From positions 62,001-126,000 of the forward strand of contig NZ_BORW01000003.1 in NCBI RefSeq assembly GCF_018333375.1: a stretch of 64,000 nucleotides of DNA, written 5' to 3'. Positions 60,166 through 64,000 of this stretch are shown here, piece by piece. This DNA comes from Paenibacillus cookii. Lineage in GTDB: Bacteria; Bacillota; Bacilli; Paenibacillales; Paenibacillaceae. The notes below the pieces were generated by a model. That model saw only the letters and a list, made by a program, of their open reading frames with translations, was not told the DNA's origin and ran no database searches. A program made the position numbers and the translations under genes. Positions within the stretch are counted from its first letter, which is position 1. Every line of letters begins with the position of its first letter.

Positions 60166-61617
60166 TCACGAGAAATTTTGCACATCCTGCCACGCAAGCA
60201 CCAGCCTTCGGACGCCGTCCGCGATCTGTTCCTCCGTCAGATGGGCGAACCCGAAACAGGCCGCCGGAGGCCCCTGTCCCATCCAATACGCCTGCGCATC
60301 CCGGAATACAACGCCCCGGCGGACCGCTGCGCCGCGAAACGCCTCGTATTCATCCGCGGACTTCAGCCAGTTCGCATACACATGCAGCCCGGCATCGCCG
60401 GGCATCAGTTCGAAAAGATCCCCGGCGAGCGCATGCATCAGTCCCCAAAAATGTCCGTGCCGCGCCCCATACAACCGGGTTAGACGGCGCAAATGGCGCA
60501 TGTAGCTTCCTTTGGACATGAACCTGGCGAGCGCCCGCTGTTCCAGCAGCCCCGGCGACATCGGCTCATACAGCGATTTGGCGCGCACGGCGGCCTCGAC
60601 CAGCCCTTCCGGCAGAACCGCAAACCCCAGCCTCAGGCCGGGAAACATCGTCTGGGAGAAGGAGCCGATATAAATGACCCGCTCCTGGGTATCGAGCGTT
60701 TTCAGCGGCTCGATCGGACGCCCGCCAAAACGGAATTCGCTGTCGTAATCGTCCTCGATGATGACCGCATCATGCCGCTGCGCCCAGTCGAGAAGCTGCC
60801 GCCGCCGCTTCAGGCTGAGCACGGCCCCCGTCGGGTACTGCCTGCTCGGCGTCACGAACAAAATGCCCGCATCCCACTCCTGCGGCCGCACTCCCTGCCG
60901 GTCGACCGCCGCCGGAATGATGTTGCCGCCGCAGGCCTCGACCGCCCGCCGGATGCCGTGGAATCCCGGATTTTCGACGACGGCGGCCTCCCCTTCGTTC
61001 ATCAGCAGCTGAAAAAGCAAAACGATGGCCTGCATCGAACCGTTAAAAAGGACGACATGCTCCGGACGGGCCATAATTCCCCGCGTCACGCGCAAATGGG
61101 AAGCGATCGCCTCGCGCAGCTGTCCGTCCCCTTCGGGGGGCGCTTTATGCTGCAGGCCGATTCCTTTGCGTCCCCCGGCGAAAGACAAGGCGCTCCGCCA
61201 CTCTTCGTACGGGAAACGGCTCATCTCGAGCGGCTGGTTGATGAAGCTGATCTCCGCCCGCTTCGCGGCATCGAGCGGCATGTCCGGAATGCGGAGCAGC
61301 CGTTCCCCCCATTGGGAAAGCTTGATCGGCGTTTCCTTTATTTTTTCCATCGACGGCGGGGAATAGCCCGCATCCGTGACGAAAGTCCCCCGGCCCGTTT
61401 CGGCATATACGTATCCTTCGGCCATCAGTATGTCATAGCTTTGGGCCACCGCCCCGCGGGACAAGCCGTACCGCTCCGCCATCTCGCGGGTCGACGGCAG
61501 CTTCATGCCGCCGGGCAAGCGGCCCTCCTGGATGGCCTCCCTTAACGCATGATACAGCGCCAAGTATTTGAATCGGTGTCGGTCGAGATATGCCTCCATA
61601 TGGAGCGTCAATTCCAT
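60166..61617 (-). CDS. MocR/PdxR-type GntR regulator with a Lys-to-Gln change at the PLP site
   Basis: 483 residues. GntR winged helix (about 10-85): LREAIQEGRLPGGMKLPSTREMAERYGLSRGAV (in pieces). Aminotransferase-like domain (about 120-480) with VVENPGFHGIRRAVEA, IIEDDYDSEFRFG, and the PLP-lysine region GSFSQTMFPGLRLGF. The expected Lys (GSFSK) is Gln 322 here (codon CAG at 60652-60654). A normal MocR forms a PLP Schiff base there. It is divergent from the PNPOx-family gene, its likely target. ATG follows GGAGG. Confidence 0.88.
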   Translation of the reverse strand: MELTLHMEAYLDRHRFKYLALYHALREAIQEGRLPGGMKLPSTREMAERYGLSRGAVAQSYDILMAEGYVYAETGRGTFVTDAGYSPPSMEKIKETPIKLSQWGERLLRIPDMPLDAAKRAEISFINQPLEMSRFPYEEWRSALSFAGGRKGIGLQHKAPPEGDGQLREAIASHLRVTRGIMARPEHVVLFNGSMQAIVLLFQLLMNEGEAAVVENPGFHGIRRAVEACGGNIIPAAVDRQGVRPQEWDAGILFVTPSRQYPTGAVLSLKRRRQLLDWAQRHDAVIIEDDYDSEFRFGGRPIEPLKTLDTQERVIYIGSFSQTMFPGLRLGFAVLPEGLVEAAVRAKSLYEPMSPGLLEQRALARFMSKGSYMRHLRRLTRLYGARHGHFWGLMHALAGDLFELMPGDAGLHVYANWLKSADEYEAFRGAAVRRGVVFRDAQAYWMGQGPPAACFGFAHLTEEQIADGVRRLVLAWQDVQNFS

Positions 61618-61645
61618 CCCCGTCGCCTCCTTTGTTCGAAAGGCA

Positions 61646-61677
61646 AAATTGGACTATTAAAATTAATCTAAATTGGA
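61646..61677. promoter_or_regulatory. Direct repeats in the MocR-PNPOx intergenic region
   Basis: AAATTGGA at 61646-61653 and again at 61670-61677 (24 bp apart), in the 156-bp gap between the divergent genes. MocR proteins often bind two direct repeats, so this is a candidate operator. Confidence 0.45.
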
Positions 61678-61773
61678 TCTTTTTTATTGTCAATGTCTCC
61701 ATTATGCTGACAACAAGCTTTCGCGGCTTGAAGGGCTGCGATACCGGCAATAGAAATATTGGAGGGAAACCAG

Positions 61774-62433
61774 ATGAGAAGAGATGAATTCAGCGTTGAC
61801 GAAGAAAAGGAAATCGAAGCATTTTTGTCCGGGATGAGTTTCGGCTTTCTCGGCACGGTCGGGGAGGACGGACGTCCGCGGGTGACGCCGCTCAACTTCG
61901 TATACGATCAGGGGATATTTTATTTTCACGGCAGCCGGATCGGCGAAAAAATGAACCATTTGAAAGCGAGCCCCATGGTCAGCTTCAGCGTCGCCGACGA
62001 ATATGCCCTCATTCCGTCCTACTTCACGGATCCCAATCTTGCCTGTCCGGCCACGACGTATTTCAAAAGCGTCACGGTAAGCGGACGGGCCGAAATCGTG
62101 ACCGACGTGCGCGAAAAAGCGGCGGTGTTCACGCTGCTGATGCACAAACTCCAGCCGGAAGGCGGCTATGATCCGATCGATGCCGACCATCCGGTATATG
62201 CTCCGAGACTGCGCAACGTGGCCGTCGTCAAAATCGTTCCGGAACGCCTCACCGCCAAATTCAAATTCGGCCAAAACCTGGAAGAAGGCGAAAGACGCCA
62301 AATCCTCTGCGGGCTGGAAGCCCGGAACCGGGAACGCGACCTTGAAACGGCGGAGCTCGTCCGCAGCAGCGTTCCGGAACGCCCCCGGAAGAAAAACGAA
62401 TCGCCGTGCCAATCCATGGAAAATATCGAATGA
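61774..62433 (+). CDS. Pyridoxamine 5'-phosphate oxidase-family protein
   Basis: 219 residues from ATG 61774 (GGAGGG 7 nt upstream). Split-barrel FMN-binding fold: FGFLGTVGEDGRPRVTPLNF, FYFHGSRIGEKMNHLKASPMVSFSV and a C-terminal VAVVKIVPERLTAKFKFGQN. It resembles flavin reductase/PNPOx-like proteins that often sit beside MocR regulators. The true substrate is unknown. Cytoplasmic; divergent from the MocR gene, from which it is probably controlled. Confidence 0.82.
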   Translation: MRRDEFSVDEEKEIEAFLSGMSFGFLGTVGEDGRPRVTPLNFVYDQGIFYFHGSRIGEKMNHLKASPMVSFSVADEYALIPSYFTDPNLACPATTYFKSVTVSGRAEIVTDVREKAAVFTLLMHKLQPEGGYDPIDADHPVYAPRLRNVAVVKIVPERLTAKFKFGQNLEEGERRQILCGLEARNRERDLETAELVRSSVPERPRKKNESPCQSMENIE

Positions 62434-62479
62434 TATCCCTGTCCAAAGCGGTTTTGTCCGTGACGGCTCCGGCGGCAAA

Positions 62480-62488
62480 TGATATAAT
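62480..62488 (+). promoter_or_regulatory. Extended -10 promoter of the aminotransferase gene
   Basis: TGATATAAT, an extended -10 with a perfect TATAAT. The -35 (GTGACG, 17 nt upstream) is weak. It is about 80 bp before the start. Confidence 0.6.
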
Positions 62489-62569
62489 GTAAGGCAGTGA
62501 AAACGGAAACCTGACATGGAAATCCCACGGCATTTCCGAACTTACAACCGATTTGGAAGGATGGAAGAC

Positions 62570-63868
62570 ATGGTAAACCGACCTGCTGAACAATTGAACG
62601 AAAGCATCAAATCCGGCAATCCGCATGTATACGACATGCTGTCCACGCTGGGCAAGGAGATCTACTTTCCGAAAGAAGGCATTCTGAGCCAATCCGCCGA
62701 AGCTGCCGGCCATGCCAAAAAGTACAACGCGACGATCGGCATTGCGACCGAAGGCGGCATTCCGATGCATTTGGACGTCATCCAAAGCAAGCTGTCCGCC
62801 TATCAGCCAAAGGACCTTTATCCGTACGCGCCGCCTGCCGGCAAACCGGAGCTCCGGACCGCCTGGCTTGCCAAGATGAAGGAGGAAAATCCTTCGCTGG
62901 AAGGAAAATCGCTCAGCAGCCCGATCGTGACCAACGCGCTGACGCACGGGCTGAGCATCGTTGCCGACCTTTTCGTCGATGAAGGGGACGCCGTCATTTT
63001 CCCGGACAAAAACTGGGAGAACTATGAGCTGACCTTCGGCATCCGCCGCCACGCGGAAATCGTCAATTATCCGCTTTTTACGGACGAAATGACGTTCAAC
63101 AGCCAAGGCCTGCGCGAGGCACTGTTAGCGCAAAAAGACAAAGGCAAAGCGATCGTCATCCTCAACTTCCCGAACAACCCGACGGGATATACGCCGGGCC
63201 TTAAGGAAGGCGATGAAATCGTTGCGGCCGTCAAGGAAGCGGCGGAAGCGGGCATCAACGTGGTCGTGGTCACGGACGACGCTTATTTCGGACTCTTTTT
63301 CGAGGATTCCTTGAAGGAATCGTTGTTCGGCAAGCTGGCCGATCTTCATCCGCGCGTCCTGGCCGTCAAGGTCGACGGCGCGACCAAAGAAGAATTCGTC
63401 TGGGGCTTCCGCGTCGGCTTCATTACCTATGCATCCGAAAGCAAAGACGTGCTGAACGCGCTGGAACAAAAAACGCTCGGCATCATCCGCGCCACCGTCT
63501 CCAGCTGCTCCCATCCTTCCCAGACGTTCGTGCTCGATGCGCTTAAATCGCCGGAGTTCAACGCCCAGAAGGAAGAAAAATTCCAAATCATGAAAGGCCG
63601 CGCCAACAAGGTCAAGGCGCTGCTCGACAGCGGAAAATACGGCGACGTGTGGGAATATTACCCGTTCAACTCGGGTTACTTCATGTGCCTGAAGCTGAAG
63701 GACGTTTCCGCCGAAGAGCTCCGCACGCATATCCTCCATCAGTACGGCGTCGGAACGATCGCGCTCGGCGAACATGACCTTCGCATCGCGTTTTCCTGCA
63801 TCGAAGAGGAATACCTGGAGGACCTGTTTGACCTCGTGTACAAAGGCATTGCCGATCTACGGAAATAA
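62570..63868 (+). CDS. PLP-dependent class I/II aminotransferase
   Basis: 432 residues from ATG 62570 (GGAAGGA upstream). Fold-type I aminotransferase: YNATIGIATEGGIPMHL, ALTHGLSIVADLFVDEGDAVIFPDKNWENY, NFPNNPTGYTPG (substrate/PLP Asn-Pro), VVTDDAYFGLFF (PLP Asp/Tyr), and VDGATKEEFVWGFRVGF with the PLP lysine (here present, unlike the MocR). The C-terminal part is VGTIALGEHDLRIAFSC. The amino acid substrate is unknown. Monocistronic behind an extended -10 promoter. Confidence 0.9.
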   Translation: MVNRPAEQLNESIKSGNPHVYDMLSTLGKEIYFPKEGILSQSAEAAGHAKKYNATIGIATEGGIPMHLDVIQSKLSAYQPKDLYPYAPPAGKPELRTAWLAKMKEENPSLEGKSLSSPIVTNALTHGLSIVADLFVDEGDAVIFPDKNWENYELTFGIRRHAEIVNYPLFTDEMTFNSQGLREALLAQKDKGKAIVILNFPNNPTGYTPGLKEGDEIVAAVKEAAEAGINVVVVTDDAYFGLFFEDSLKESLFGKLADLHPRVLAVKVDGATKEEFVWGFRVGFITYASESKDVLNALEQKTLGIIRATVSSCSHPSQTFVLDALKSPEFNAQKEEKFQIMKGRANKVKALLDSGKYGDVWEYYPFNSGYFMCLKLKDVSAEELRTHILHQYGVGTIALGEHDLRIAFSCIEEEYLEDLFDLVYKGIADLRK

Positions 63869-63983
63869 GGCGCCTGGAATAGATTTTTTTAGTCAGGAAC
63901 GGGTGATTGCCCAAGCACAGTCTTTCCCCGAGACATAAGATACCGTGTAACGCAAAACAATCCAAAGTAAAGGGGAATGAACA

Positions 63984-64000
63984 ATGAGCGAAGAAGTAAG
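63984..64000 (+). CDS. Start of a gene that runs off the window
   Basis: ATG at 63984 follows AAGGGGAATG spacing and opens MSEEV. Only five whole codons are visible, so nothing more can be said. Confidence 0.55.

Overview
The window looks like chromosomal DNA of a spore-forming Firmicute of the Paenibacillaceae (Paenibacillus or a close relative). The evidence is the AGGAGG-type ribosome binding sites, frequent TTG/GTG starts, moderately high G+C, and a gene set that includes rph-gerM, gerE, YhcN- and YheC/D-type spore proteins, CgeB-like proteins and a giant decapeptide-repeat protein ending in a WIAG-type tail. I see no rRNA, tRNA, CRISPR array, phage or insertion sequence.

Left part (1-24 kb), mostly core and accessory metabolism: the 5' part of rph, then gerM, a PgpA/YutG-like protein, an MBL hydrolase with a methyltransferase, a decayed lipoprotein gene, an MFS pump with its TetR regulator, a tiny very acidic protein, ppaC, a DUF1904 protein, gpmA, a DinB-like protein and the spore regulator gerE. 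Next come a beta/gamma-crystallin-like protein, a Fur-box-controlled iron-uptake operon (efeO-efeB-efeU), an aminosugar operon (RpiR-type regulator-nagB-nagA), a frameshifted MATE pump, a YhcN-like lipoprotein and a sugar-nucleotide epimerase.

Middle part (24.7-52.7 kb), almost all on the minus strand: a large locus that I read as spore-surface glycosylation and assembly. It holds about ten glycosyltransferases (GT4, GT2, two CgeB-like, one GT-D-like), a three-gene pathway to a UDP-2-acetamido-2,6-dideoxy-L-hexose, an RmlA-like nucleotidyltransferase and another epimerase. It also holds several small beta-rich or helical proteins, a DUF1796 protein, Arg/Lys-rich proteins, and a 1379-residue protein made of 116 uninterrupted decapeptide repeats. 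Six proteins of different folds share a tetrad motif xxG[Y/F], which I propose as a common docking tag. Several of these genes, and the crystallin gene, have CATAnnnTA -10 elements resembling SigmaK promoters. This fits late mother-cell expression under SigmaK/GerE. A YheC/D ATP-grasp coat protein closes the region.

Right part (52.7-64 kb): a thiamine ECF transporter (ykoE-ykoD-ykoC order) behind a TPP riboswitch, psd, an SDR dehydrogenase, an aminoglycoside-phosphotransferase-like kinase, an AraC regulator, a MocR-type regulator whose PLP lysine is replaced by glutamine, a flavin-reductase-like PNPOx-family protein, a class I aminotransferase, and the first codons of another gene.

Two genes, and possibly a third short fragment, are broken by what looks like a single-base deletion. 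These may be real decay or assembly errors in G-rich spots.
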